From NCBI RefSeq assembly GCF_023008405.1, contig NZ_CP095376.1, positions 6,738,501 through 6,802,500 on the forward strand: a DNA stretch of 64,000 nt, in the 5' to 3' direction. Both the position numbers and the translations under genes were made by a program. Below the pieces are notes generated by a model, which saw only the letters and a list, made by a program, of their open reading frames with translations, did not search any database and was not told the origin of the DNA. This stretch comes from Amycolatopsis sp. FBCC-B4732 (GTDB taxonomy: Bacteria; Actinomycetota; Actinomycetes; Mycobacteriales; Pseudonocardiaceae). Within the stretch, counting starts at the first letter, position 1; each line of letters starts with the position of its first letter. Positions 49,246 through 57,274 of the stretch are shown here, one piece after another.

Positions 49246-49322
49246 GGCAACAAGATTACGAGATTGCCGGCCTGGACGACCCGGACAGCATCAGCCGATG
49301 CCGGCCCACGTTCCCAAGCAGA

Positions 49323-49820
49323 CTAGGACCCCGCGCCGCCCAGGCTCTCCAGCAGGGTTCGCAACGTGCCGGCCAGCTCCTCCCGCTGGTCGGCACCCAG
49401 CGCGCCCAGAATCCGGTGCTCGGTCTCCACGTGCTCCGGCAGCGCCCGGTCGATCAGCTCGCCGCCCGCGTCCGTCAGCGCGACGCGGACTCCGCGGCCG
49501 TCGGTCTCGTTCGGCGTGCGCTCGACCAGGCCGCGCGCCTCCATCTTGTCCAGGCGCTGGGTGATCGCGCCGGACGTCACCATCGCCGAGCGCATCAGCT
49601 CCGTCGGCGTCAGCCGGTACGGCGGGCCGCTGCGGCGCAGGGTCGCGAGGACGTCGAACGTCGCGCGGTCGATCCCGTGGCGGGCGAACGTGCGCCGCAG
49701 CTCCGCGTCGACCAGCGCGTTCAGCCGGGAGAGCCGGCCGATCACGCCCATCGGGGAGACGTCGAGGTCGGGGCGCTCGGCGTGCCACTGCTCCAGGACG
49801 CGGTCCACGTGGTCGGCCAT
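49323..49820 (-). CDS. MarR-family transcriptional regulator
   Basis: A 165-residue winged-helix regulator. It has the MarR core: NALVDAELRRTFARHGIDRATFDVLATLRRSGPPYRLTPTELMRSAMVTSGAITQRLDKMEARGLVERTPNETDGRGVRVALTDAGGELID, including the DxR wing. The ATG is probably leaderless, with TACGCT 6 bases upstream. It is divergent from the EamA transporter gene; three related palindromes lie between them. It most likely represses both. Confidence 0.9.
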   Translation of the reverse strand: MADHVDRVLEQWHAERPDLDVSPMGVIGRLSRLNALVDAELRRTFARHGIDRATFDVLATLRRSGPPYRLTPTELMRSAMVTSGAITQRLDKMEARGLVERTPNETDGRGVRVALTDAGGELIDRALPEHVETEHRILGALGADQREELAGTLRTLLESLGGAGS

Positions 49821-49826
49821 CGCCCC

Positions 49827-49832
49827 AGCGTA
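49827..49832 (-). promoter_or_regulatory. -10 box TACGCT, leaderless promoter of the MarR gene
   Basis: TACGCT (minus strand 49832-49827) ends 6 bases before the ATG at 49820. Confidence 0.4.
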
Positions 49833-49840
49833 ACCGATGC

Positions 49841-49903
49841 CTTAGCGGTAAGTGAGCAGTAGCCATTTAGCTTAGCGCTGAGGTAATCTACCTTAGTGCT
49901 AAA
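49841..49903. promoter_or_regulatory. Three MarR-type operator palindromes
   Basis: CTTAGCGGTAAG (49841-49852), CTTAGCGCTGAG (49871-49882) and CTTAGTGCTAAA (49892-49903) are variants of TTAGCGCTAA. Sites 2 and 3 are 21 bases apart, two helical turns. Site 3 covers the GTG of the transporter gene. Confidence 0.65.
49884..49889 (+). promoter_or_regulatory. -10 box TAATCT, leaderless promoter of the EamA transporter gene
   Basis: TAATCT ends 6 bases before the GTG at 49896 and lies between operator sites 2 and 3, so bound MarR would block transcription. Confidence 0.5.
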
Positions 49904-50924
49904 CAAACTGCTCCTCACCACCGCGCTGGCCCCGGCGATCTGGGGCTCCACCTACCTCGTCACGACCGAGTTCCTGCCACCCGACCGCCCGCTGCTCGCC
50001 GCAGTGATCCGCGCGCTGCCCGCCGGACTGCTCCTCGTCGCGCTCACCAGACGGCTGCCGAAGGGCGACTGGTGGTGGCGTTCGCTCGTGCTCGGCACGC
50101 TCAACATCGGCGCCTTCCTCGCCCTGCTGTTCATCGCCGCCTACCGCCTGCCCGGCGGCGTCGCCGCCACCCTTGGCGCGCTGCAGCCGCTGATCGTCGC
50201 CGGCCTGTCGGCCGGCCTGCTCGGCGAACGCCTGACCCCGCGGACCGTGCTCGCCGGCATCGCCGGGGTCGTCGGCGTCAGCCTCCTGGTGCTGCAGTCC
50301 GACGCCCGCCTCGACGCACTCGGGGTAGCCGCCGCGGCCGGCGGCGCGATCGTGATGGCCACCGGCGTCGTCCTCAGCAAGCGCTGGACGTCCCCGGCAC
50401 CCTTGCTGGCGACGACCGGCTGGCAGCTCGTCGCGGGCGGGCTGGTCCTCGTGCCGGTCGCACTGGCCGTCGAAGGCCCGCCACCGGCATCGCTGTCCGG
50501 CGCGAACCTCGCGGGCTACGCCTACCTCTCACTGATCGGCGCCGCGTTCGCGTACGCCTTGTGGTTCCGCGGAATCCGCGCGCTGACGGCCACGCACGTG
50601 ACGTTCCTCGGCCTGCTGAGCCCGGTCGTCGCCACCCTGCTCGGCTGGCTGGTCCTCGGCCAGCGCCTGACGCCGTGGCAACTGCTGGGCGCGGCGATCG
50701 TGCTCGCCGCCGTGGTGACCGCCCAGCGCCGGGCTCAGCCGTCGCCGGGCAGAAATTCGACTTCGGCGGTGAACTCAAAGCAGCGGAGAGCAGCACCGAG
50801 GCTGCGATCGACGCCGCACCGCAAGCCGACGAACCCCCGTCGGACAAAGACGCCGAAGTCGCGGAGGAGGACACCGATACGGACAGTGGACCACCTCCGC
50901 GCTCGGAAAGGGTCAAGTCCCTGA
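49896..50924 (+). CDS. EamA/DMT-family transporter with an abnormal C-terminal run-on
   Basis: A 342-residue frame. Residues 1 to about 282 are an intact ten-helix EamA (drug/metabolite) transporter: APAIWGSTYLVTTEFLPPDRPLLAAVIRALPAGLLLV, with two EamA repeats, ending QLLGAAIVLAAVVTAQRR. The final 60 residues are a basic, low-complexity tail (KQRRAAPRLRSTPHRKPTNPRR) unlike any EamA end. That tail is read out of frame through a neighbouring gene fragment starting near 50745, so the natural end seems lost. Control is probably by the divergent MarR. Confidence 0.85.
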   Translation: MLNKLLLTTALAPAIWGSTYLVTTEFLPPDRPLLAAVIRALPAGLLLVALTRRLPKGDWWWRSLVLGTLNIGAFLALLFIAAYRLPGGVAATLGALQPLIVAGLSAGLLGERLTPRTVLAGIAGVVGVSLLVLQSDARLDALGVAAAAGGAIVMATGVVLSKRWTSPAPLLATTGWQLVAGGLVLVPVALAVEGPPPASLSGANLAGYAYLSLIGAAFAYALWFRGIRALTATHVTFLGLLSPVVATLLGWLVLGQRLTPWQLLGAAIVLAAVVTAQRRAQPSPGRNSTSAVNSKQRRAAPRLRSTPHRKPTNPRRTKTPKSRRRTPIRTVDHLRARKGSSP

Positions 50925-51241
50925 TCGTCGATTTGCAGCCCACCGGACTGGTGATGCAATCGTGGATCACGATCGAATCGGCGATCGGCCTTCTGTACGA
51001 AAAGGTGTTCGGCGCAGTCCGGGACGGCAAGCCCAACACTGCGCTCCGTCAGATCAACCAGCTGATCCCGCACCTGCCGGAGGATGCCGTCGACAGCATC
51101 CAGCGCATGCGGAAGATTCGCAACGAAGTCGCCCACGGCAACGCTCAGGTCGAAATGGGTGAAGCCATCGCCTACGCCGAAACCGCCGCCACTCTCGTGA
51201 ACCTCATCGACTACATCGAACGCTCCACGCCGAGCCCGTAG
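50747..51241 (+). pseudogene. Fragment of a HEPN/DUF4145-like gene lacking its 5' end
   Basis: Reading the frame that ends at 51241 gives GQKFDFGGELKAAESS, an acidic linker, then LVMQSWITIESAIGLLYEKVFG, LRQINQLIPHLPEDAVDSIQRMRKIRNEVAHGNAQVEMGEAIAYAETAATLVNLIDYIER. The RKIRNEVAHG segment with its RNxxxH core is typical of HEPN/DUF4145 domains. No credible start or ribosome site exists, and the frame is continuous only into the EamA gene in another phase. I read it as the 3' part of a gene brought in by recombination. Confidence 0.5.
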
Positions 51242-51399
51242 GCGAACCGCGGCCCGGCCTCCGGCACCACCGGCGTGTCCCCGAGCAACGCACACCCCGG
51301 AACACCAGCCCCCGCCGGAACCGGCACCGCCCGGCCGTCCACCGGCGGCCCGCACGCCGTCAGTCCCCACACGAGCAGCACGCACACCATCACCCGCAC
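51211..51399 (-). CDS. Short lipoprotein, probably truncated
   Basis: A signal peptide with lipobox LTACGPP is followed by about 40 residues (VDGRAVPVPAGAGVPGCALLGDTPVVPEAGPRFAYGLGVE). The frame then ends inside the HEPN-like fragment. The start is uncertain: GTG at 51399 or 51393, or ATG at 51390. Actinomycete lipoproteins with this opening are normally much longer. The gene is probably the 5' remnant of a larger one, cut at the same junction that altered the EamA end. Confidence 0.45.
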   Translation of the reverse strand: MRVMVCVLLVWGLTACGPPVDGRAVPVPAGAGVPGCALLGDTPVVPEAGPRFAYGLGVERSM

Positions 51400-51560
51400 G
51401 ATCGGCTCACCCCGATCCGTCTCCACCACTCCCACCGCGCACACGGCGCCCGTCCCACCCGGGTTCAGGTATTTCCCGCGCTCCCACCGGATCGGAGGAA
51501 CGGGGGGAAGACGCGAAGGAGTCCCCCGATGGCGTACCGGTCCGAAGGGCCGCTCTTGGC

Positions 51561-51566
51561 TAGGCT
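51561..51566 (+). promoter_or_regulatory. -10 box TAGGCT ahead of the sigma factor gene
   Basis: TAGGCT matches the actinomycete housekeeping -10. It lies 22 bases before the GTG at 51589, leaving room for the AAGGGGAGG ribosome site. Confidence 0.45.
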
Positions 51567-51588
51567 GAGCGGGTCAAGGGGAGGCGAA

Positions 51589-52149
51589 GTGGACACCACG
51601 ACCCTGCTCTCAGCGGCCGCGCGCGGTGATCAGGCGGCTTGGGACGCGCTCGTCGCGCGGTACTCGAGCCTGCTCTGGTCGATCGCCCGCGCGCACCGGC
51701 TTTCCGACGCCGACGCGGCCGACGTCGTCCAGACCGTGTGGCTGAAACTGGTCGAGAACCTCGGCCGCATCAAGGATCCCGAGCGGCTGCCCGGCTGGCT
51801 GGGCACCACCACCCGGCACGAGTGCCTGCGCCAGCTCCGCCGCGGCGAGCGCGAACGCCCGGCCGACGACCACGTCTGGCAGAACGAACCCGCGCCCGGC
51901 GAGGCGGTCGACGCGGCCGTGCTGCTGGCCGAGCGCGACGCCACGCTCTGGCGCGCGCTGGCCACGTTGTCCGAGCAGTGCCGACGGCTGCTGCGCGTGC
52001 TCATGGCCACGCCACCGCCGTCGTACACGGAGGTGGCGGCCGCCCTCGAAATGCCGGTCGGCAGCATCGGCCCGACGCGGCAGCGCTGCCTCGGCAAGCT
52101 GCGCGAGCGGGCGGACGCGGCCGGGCTCGGAACGGCGGACCGGACATGA
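51589..52149 (+). CDS. ECF-type RNA polymerase sigma factor
   Basis: A 186-residue sigma-70 family protein. Region 2 (about 8-78) has WDALVARYSSLLWSIARAHRLSDADAADVVQTVWLKLVENLGRIKDPERLPGWLGTTTRHECLRQLRR. Region 4 (about 118-172) has LSEQCRRLLRVLMATPPPSYTEVAAALEMPVGSIGPTRQRCLGKLRE. There is no C-terminal anti-sigma or SnoaL-like extension. The GTG follows AAGGGGAGG. The stop overlaps the next ATG (ATGA), so it is co-translated with the small protein next to it. It belongs to the subtilase/CHAT cluster. Confidence 0.92.
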   Translation: MDTTTLLSAAARGDQAAWDALVARYSSLLWSIARAHRLSDADAADVVQTVWLKLVENLGRIKDPERLPGWLGTTTRHECLRQLRRGERERPADDHVWQNEPAPGEAVDAAVLLAERDATLWRALATLSEQCRRLLRVLMATPPPSYTEVAAALEMPVGSIGPTRQRCLGKLRERADAAGLGTADRT

Positions 52150-52589
52150 CCGACGACGAACTCATGGACGTCCTGCGAGCGGCCGCGACCCAGGCCGATC
52201 CCGTGCCGGACCTCGTGCTGCGCCAGGCCCGGGCGGCGCTGTCCACCCGCGACCTCGACGCCGAACTGGCGGAGCTGGCCTTCGATTCGGACCTGGTGGA
52301 AGCCGGCGCGGTCCGCGCGGACGGCGAAGACGTCCGGCTGCTGTCGTTCGAGTCGGCCCGGGTGACGGTCGAACTGCAGGTGGAGTACGGAAGCGGCCGA
52401 GTGTCGCTGCGCGGCCTGATCACCGGCGCGACGGGCGACGCGGTGATCGAGGTGGCCGGCGAAACGCACCCCCGGCCGATCGGCCCGGAGGGCTGGTTCA
52501 CGGCGGCGGGTCTCCCCCGCGGCGCGACCCGGGTGTCGGTGACCACCGCGGACGGCACGACGGTCACCACCGGCTGGGCGAGCCTCTAA
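52146..52589 (+). CDS. Sigma-factor-coupled small protein, unknown
   Basis: A 147-residue soluble protein. Residues 1-50 are helical and acidic (TDDELMDVLRAAATQADPVPDLVLRQARAALSTRDLDAELAELAFDSD). Residues 55-147 look like an all-beta sandwich (VRLLSFESARVTVELQVEYGSGRVSLRGLITGATGDAVIEVAGE ... PRGATRVSVTTADGTT). No anti-sigma zinc motif or membrane helix is present. ATGA coupling to the sigma factor suggests a binding partner. It could be an inhibitor that the adjacent proteases destroy. That role is inference. Confidence 0.75.
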   Translation: MTDDELMDVLRAAATQADPVPDLVLRQARAALSTRDLDAELAELAFDSDLVEAGAVRADGEDVRLLSFESARVTVELQVEYGSGRVSLRGLITGATGDAVIEVAGETHPRPIGPEGWFTAAGLPRGATRVSVTTADGTTVTTGWASL

Positions 52590-53734
52590 GCGCCCGGCTC
52601 CCGCACACCCGCCACGTACGGGACGGGCGCCTCCCCGTTGAGGTCCTGCACGCGGACCACGACCGGCTCCTCCGCGCTTTCCGGGTGGAGCACCGCGTGG
52701 GCGGCCTCGAACGCGGAGCCCCCCTTGGCCATGACCGCCGCGATCTGGCCCGTGACGATCGCGGCCGAGAACGAGGTGCCGCTCCAGACCGCGAAACCGT
52801 TGTACCCGGCCGGCCGCGTCGGGTAACCCGGCCGGAAGTACGGGCCGAGCACGTCGACCCCGTCGGCGTAGGCGGACACCCAGGGCCCGTAGTTGCTGAA
52901 GTCCGCGACGAGCGGCTTGTTCGAGTCCTGCGACGCGTCGGCCGAGCCGACCGCGATCACCTGGACGTGGCTGCGATCGGCGCTGCCGGGCACCTTGGCC
53001 TCGAACTTGGTCCCGGCCGGGTAGACCAGGTGCCGGCTCGCGCGGTTCCCGGCGGACGCGACCACGACCGAGTCCGGGGGCAGCCTGCGCAGGGCGGCCT
53101 CGATCGCCTTCGGCGGCTCGTCCTCCCAGGTCGCGCCGGAGAAGGAGAGGTTGATCAGGGTGATGCCCTCCTCCCGCAGCTCGTCGATGGCGTTGGCGAC
53201 CGCGAGGTCTTCGAGCTCACCGCTCTGCTCGTCGATCACGCCCTTCATCCGGACGCGGACCTCGGGCGGCACCTGCTTCAGCAGCACTCCGGCGACGAAC
53301 GTCCCGTGCGCGGCCGAACCGACCGGGTTCTCGTCTTCGCCGCGCACCACCCGGACGGTGTCCTCCGGGTCGAACACCACCCGGTTGCCGAGGTAGGGGT
53401 GCGGACGGCCCTCGTGCAGCACGACGCCGGTGTCGATCACCCCGGCCAGCGGGGGAACGTCCGGCGCGAGGACCGGGTCCAGCGTGTGGTTCGTGGGTTT
53501 CGGCCGCAGTTCGCCCCAGATGATGCGGTCCAGGCCGAACAAGTGGTTCGGGCTGGCTCCGCGGTTTCCCAGCGCGGCCAGCACTTCCGGTACCGGCCGG
53601 GTGCCCGCGAATCGGCGCACGGCCCCCGGTGCCCCGGCCGGGTGATAACCGAACCCTGCCAGTTCGGCTCGGATCGCGGCACAATCGTCCGCATGGACCA
53701 GCAGCTCGCCTGCTCGATGGCGGTATCGCGGCAT
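52586..53734 (-). CDS. S8 (subtilisin-like) serine peptidase, cytoplasmic
   Basis: A 382-residue subtilase with a complete triad: Asp101 in GVIDTG, His143 in AHGTFVAG, Ser321 in SGTSFSAA, plus oxyanion Asn230 in ASAGN. There is no signal peptide or typical I9 prodomain. The first 95 residues (RYRHRAGELLVHADDCAAIRAEL ... NHLFGLDRIIWGELRPKP) form a family-specific N-domain. GAGGGGG precedes the ATG. It is divergent from the TPR-CHAT gene and convergent with the sigma-coupled gene, with a 4-base overlap. It probably acts on an intracellular target. Confidence 0.92.
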   Translation of the reverse strand: MPRYRHRAGELLVHADDCAAIRAELAGFGYHPAGAPGAVRRFAGTRPVPEVLAALGNRGASPNHLFGLDRIIWGELRPKPTNHTLDPVLAPDVPPLAGVIDTGVVLHEGRPHPYLGNRVVFDPEDTVRVVRGEDENPVGSAAHGTFVAGVLLKQVPPEVRVRMKGVIDEQSGELEDLAVANAIDELREEGITLINLSFSGATWEDEPPKAIEAALRRLPPDSVVVASAGNRASRHLVYPAGTKFEAKVPGSADRSHVQVIAVGSADASQDSNKPLVADFSNYGPWVSAYADGVDVLGPYFRPGYPTRPAGYNGFAVWSGTSFSAAIVTGQIAAVMAKGGSAFEAAHAVLHPESAEEPVVVRVQDLNGEAPVPYVAGVREPGA

Positions 53735-53826
53735 GTGTCCCCCTCGATCATGGGTGAACGGGTCGGCAACTCGATCCGCGAGCCCTTCCATCTGATACAC
53801 ACCGGCGGGGGCCGGCACAAGCCGTC
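53735..53826. promoter_or_regulatory. Shared divergent promoter region of subtilase and TPR-CHAT genes
   Basis: Only 92 bases separate the two divergent starts, so the promoters must overlap or adjoin. I see no strong -35/-10 pair. No ribosome site precedes the CHAT ATG, which may therefore be leaderless. Confidence 0.4.
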
Positions 53827-56409
53827 ATGAGCGACGCGCTCGGCAAGGCCGTCGCCGCCGCGGATCTCGCGTTCACCGCGCCCGCCAAGGCGCGGGTGCT
53901 CGCCGAAGCCGCGCTCGCCGAGGCGGACGGGCGGGCCGAGGCCGCCGCGGTGGCCGAGCACGCGCTCGGGCTCGCCGGGGTGTCCGTGGGCCGGCTGGCC
54001 GACGCCGAGACGCGGTTGCGCGCCGCGCTCCGGCTGGCCGACGGGGCCGGGCTGCGGGAGCGGGCCGCGCAGACGCGCGGCGTGCTCGGCTACGTCCTCA
54101 CGCTCACCGGCCGCACCGCCGAAGCCCTGCGCGAACTCGACCGCGCGATGCCGGAACTGACCGGGCAGGCGTCCGCGCGGCTGCGCATGCAACGGGCCGT
54201 CGTGCTCACCGAAATCAGCCGGTTCGGCGACGCCGCCGCGGGGTTCGCGGACGCGCTCGAGACCCTCCGGGCCGCCGGTGGCGACGACCTGATCGAGGCG
54301 ACGATCCGCACCAACCGCAGCATCGTGCTGGCGCGCCTCGGCGACTGGCGGGGCGCCGAAGACGACCTGCGCCACGCCGAACGCGGGTTCGCCGCGACCG
54401 GCCACATCGGACGGACGGCGATGGTGTGGCAGAACCGCGGGCTGGCCGCCACCGTGCGCGGCGACGTCCCGGCCGCGCTGACCGCCTACGACGAAGCCGC
54501 CGCGCGCTACCGCGAAGCGGGCACCGATCCCGGGCTGCTGCCCATCGAACGCGCCGAAGCCCTGCTCTCGGTACGTCTGATCGCCGAAGCGCGCGAAGCG
54601 GCGACGGCCGCCGTCGCGGACTACGGACGCCGGCGCAACGCCGTCGACCTCGTGCAGGCGCGGCTGCTGCTGGCGAAAGTCGCGTTGCTCGACGGCGATC
54701 CCGGGACTGCGTTGCGCGAAGCTTCGCTGGCGCGGCGGTCCGCGGTGCGGCAGGACCGGCCCGGCTGGGCGGCGCTCGGCGGTTACCTCGCGCTGCGCGC
54801 CCGCCGCGACAGCGGCCTGCGGACCGCGGCGATGCTCCGGTCGGGACAGCGGACGGCGGCGGCGCTGACCGACGCGGGCTGGGTGGTGCCCGCCTTGGAC
54901 GCGCGGCTGATCGTCGCGGCGCTCGCGCTGGAGCTGGGCCGCGTGGAGATCGCGCGGACCGAGCTGTCCTTCGTCGGCCGCGCCGGGCGCGGCGGGCCGG
55001 CCGAGATGCGCGCCCGAGCTTGGCACGCGACGGCGTTGCTGCGCCTGGTGCACGGCGACCGCCGGGGCGCGGACGCCGCGTTGCGCGCCGGGGTCCGGGT
55101 GGTCGACCGGTTCCGCGCCGGGCTCGGCGCGAGCGAGCTGCGCGCCCACGCGTCCGGGCACGCGAGCGAGCTGACCGGGCTCGGGTTGCGGCTCGCCGCC
55201 GAAGCGGGCCACCCGGAAGCCGTGCTGCGCTGGGCGGAGTGGCGGCACGCCGGTGCGTTGCGGCTGCGGCCCGCTCGGCCGCCGGACGACGAGGGCCTGG
55301 CCGCCGACCTCGCGGCGCTGCGCCAGCTCGCCGTCGACCTCGCCACCGGGACCGGCGACCCGCGGACCCTGCTGCGCCGCCAAGCCGAGCTGGAGAAGGC
55401 GGTGCGCGACCGCGCCCGGCACGCCGCCGGAGTGTCCACTTCGGACATCCGGGTCCCGTCCCGCGCGGAGCTCGCCGAAGCGCTCGGCCCGGCGACGCTC
55501 GTGGAGTACGTGGAGCTGGACGGGCGGCTGAGCGCGCTCGCCGTCACCGGTGGCCGGCTGCGGCGGTACGCGCTGGGCCCGGCGGCCGAAGCCGCGGAAC
55601 GCCTGGACGAGCTGCGGTTCGCGGTGCGGCGGGCCGCGTTCGGCCTCGGCTCGCCCGGCGGCCTCGTCGAGCGGACCGCCCGCCGGCTCGACGAGCTGCT
55701 GCTCGCCCCGCTCCCGCTCGGCGACGGCCCGCTGGTCATCGTGCCGACCGGGCGGCTGCACGAGCTGCCGTGGCCGGTGCTGCCGGGCTGCCGCGGCCGT
55801 CCGGTGTCGCTCGCGCCGTCGGCGGCGCTGTGGCACCGCGCGGCGACCGCACCGCGGGCCGAGGGCGGCGACCACGTCGTCGTGGCGGGTCCCGGGCTGC
55901 CGCACGCCGCGGCCGAGGTGGCCGCGCTGGCCCGCCGCTACCCGGGGGCCCGCCGGTTCACCGGCCGCACCGCGCGGGCCGAGCCGGTGCTCGCCGCGCT
56001 CGACGGCGCCGCGCTCGGCCACATCGCGGCGCACGGCCGGTTCCGCACCGACAACCCGCTGTTCTCGTCGCTGCGCCTGGCCGACGGGCCGCTCACGGTG
56101 TACGACCTGGAACGGCTGGCCCGTCCGCCCCGCCACGTCGTGCTCTCGGGCTGCGACTCGGGCCGCTCCGCGATCCACGCGGGCGACGAGCTGCTGGGCC
56201 TGGCCTCGGCGCTGCTGGCGCTGGGCACGACGAGCCTGGTGGCGACGGTCCTCCCGATCCCCGACGACGCCGGCCGCGCCCTGATGGTCCGCCACCACCG
56301 CCACCTCGCGGCCGGCCTGCCCCCCGCCGCGGCCCTCGCCCGCGCCCAGTCGGAGCTGCCCGACTCCCCCGCCGCCACGAGTTACGTCTGCTACGGCGCC
56401 GGCTCGTAA
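53827..56409 (+). CDS. TPR-CHAT domain protease
   Basis: An 860-residue protein. Residues 1 to about 470 are helical TPR-like repeats (AAVAEHALGLAGVSVGRLADAETRLRAALRLAD; RTAEALRELDRAMPEL; TNRSIVLARLGDWRGAEDDLRHAERGFA). Residues about 560-860 are a CHAT (caspase-like, separase clan) domain with catalytic His736 in GHIAAHGRF and Cys776 in VVLSGCDSG. LFSSLRLADGPLTVYDLERL lies between them, and GLASALLALGTTSLVATVLPIPD follows. Both catalytic residues are present. It is the likely sensor/protease of the sigma-subtilase-CHAT cluster. A terminator-like hairpin follows. Confidence 0.92.
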   Translation: MSDALGKAVAAADLAFTAPAKARVLAEAALAEADGRAEAAAVAEHALGLAGVSVGRLADAETRLRAALRLADGAGLRERAAQTRGVLGYVLTLTGRTAEALRELDRAMPELTGQASARLRMQRAVVLTEISRFGDAAAGFADALETLRAAGGDDLIEATIRTNRSIVLARLGDWRGAEDDLRHAERGFAATGHIGRTAMVWQNRGLAATVRGDVPAALTAYDEAAARYREAGTDPGLLPIERAEALLSVRLIAEAREAATAAVADYGRRRNAVDLVQARLLLAKVALLDGDPGTALREASLARRSAVRQDRPGWAALGGYLALRARRDSGLRTAAMLRSGQRTAAALTDAGWVVPALDARLIVAALALELGRVEIARTELSFVGRAGRGGPAEMRARAWHATALLRLVHGDRRGADAALRAGVRVVDRFRAGLGASELRAHASGHASELTGLGLRLAAEAGHPEAVLRWAEWRHAGALRLRPARPPDDEGLAADLAALRQLAVDLATGTGDPRTLLRRQAELEKAVRDRARHAAGVSTSDIRVPSRAELAEALGPATLVEYVELDGRLSALAVTGGRLRRYALGPAAEAAERLDELRFAVRRAAFGLGSPGGLVERTARRLDELLLAPLPLGDGPLVIVPTGRLHELPWPVLPGCRGRPVSLAPSAALWHRAATAPRAEGGDHVVVAGPGLPHAAAEVAALARRYPGARRFTGRTARAEPVLAALDGAALGHIAAHGRFRTDNPLFSSLRLADGPLTVYDLERLARPPRHVVLSGCDSGRSAIHAGDELLGLASALLALGTTSLVATVLPIPDDAGRALMVRHHRHLAAGLPPAAALARAQSELPDSPAATSYVCYGAGS

Positions 56410-56430
56410 GTGTTCAGGACGCTGAACACT
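56409..56430. terminator. Palindromic hairpin AGTGTTCAG-GACG-CTGAACACT
   Basis: A perfect 9-bp stem with a 4-base loop overlaps the last base of the CHAT stop codon. It can terminate the CHAT transcript. Being a perfect 22-base palindrome, it may also bind protein. Confidence 0.5.
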
Positions 56431-56455
56431 CACGACAGCCACGCACGGGCCGGGT

Positions 56456-56461
56456 CATGAT
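56456..56461 (+). promoter_or_regulatory. -10 box CATGAT, leaderless promoter
   Basis: CATGAT ends 6 bases before the GTG at 56468. Confidence 0.35.
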
Positions 56462-56467
56462 GGGAGC

Positions 56468-57274
56468 GTGCGGATCACGGCTTGGTGGCGCGGCATCAGC
56501 CCGCGGCGACGTCTGATGCTCAGCAGCGTCGCCGTCGTCGTGGTGGCCGTCGTCGTGGTGGCCGCCATCGCCACCTCCGGCACCAGGACCGCGCCGGAGG
56601 CCGGAACCCCCGACCAGGCCAAGCCCGGCCCGGTGCTGCTCGTCCCCGGCTACGGCGGCGGCCAGGGCGCGCTGGACGAGCTCGCCGCGCGGATCCGGCA
56701 GACGACCGGCCGCAGCACCGAGGTGCTCACCCTGGCCGGCGACGGCACCGGTGACCTGGCCGAGCAAGCCGGCGTCCTGGCCGAAGCCGTCGAACGGGCG
56801 TACGCGCAGGGAGCGCCTTCGGTCGACGTCGTCGGGTACTCCGCGGGCGGGGTCGTGGCCCGGCTGTGGGTCAGCCGCGAAGGCGGCGACCACCAGGCCC
56901 GCCGGGTCGTCACGCTCGGCGCGCCGATGCACGGCACCGGTCTCGCCGCGGCGGGCGGCGCGCTCGTCCCCGGCGGCTGCCCCACGGCGTGCGTCCAGCT
57001 GGCACCGGGCAGCGCCCTGCTGCAGGAGCTCGCGAAGGAGCCGATCCCGGCGACCCTGCCGTGGCTTTCGCTCTGGACCGAGCAGGACGAGACGGTCACC
57101 CCGCCGGAGTCCGCCCGGGTCGACGGCGCCGTCAACGTCGCCCTCCAGCAGGTCTGCCCGGGCAACGGCGCCACGCACGGCGACCTGCCCACCGACCCCG
57201 CCGTCACCGAAATCGTCCTGCAGGCCCTCGGCACCACGCCGCTCGAAGCGCCCACGGACTGCCTCAGCTCGTGA
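56468..57274 (+). CDS. Membrane-anchored or secreted lipase/esterase-like alpha/beta hydrolase
   Basis: A 268-residue protein with an N-terminal membrane helix (about 14-36) and an extracytoplasmic hydrolase domain. VLLVPGYGGGQGALDELAARI is the oxyanion strand and VVGYSAGGVVARLWV the nucleophile elbow. WTEQDETVTPPESAR gives the acid, and GNGATHGDLP the likely catalytic His. It resembles the triacylglycerol lipase (LipA/PGAP1-like) group. Cysteines in GGCPTACVQL and VCPGN suggest disulfides. The start is GTG. It is not evidently part of the CHAT cluster. Confidence 0.8.
   Translation: MRITAWWRGISPRRRLMLSSVAVVVVAVVVVAAIATSGTRTAPEAGTPDQAKPGPVLLVPGYGGGQGALDELAARIRQTTGRSTEVLTLAGDGTGDLAEQAGVLAEAVERAYAQGAPSVDVVGYSAGGVVARLWVSREGGDHQARRVVTLGAPMHGTGLAAAGGALVPGGCPTACVQLAPGSALLQELAKEPIPATLPWLSLWTEQDETVTPPESARVDGAVNVALQQVCPGNGATHGDLPTDPAVTEIVLQALGTTPLEAPTDCLSS

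Noticed and set aside
51461..51588. ECF-type autoregulated promoter (GGAAC and CGT boxes) ahead of the sigma factor
   Set aside because: A GGAAC word is present but no CGT box lies at the required 16-17 base spacing. A housekeeping-like TAGGCT fits better.
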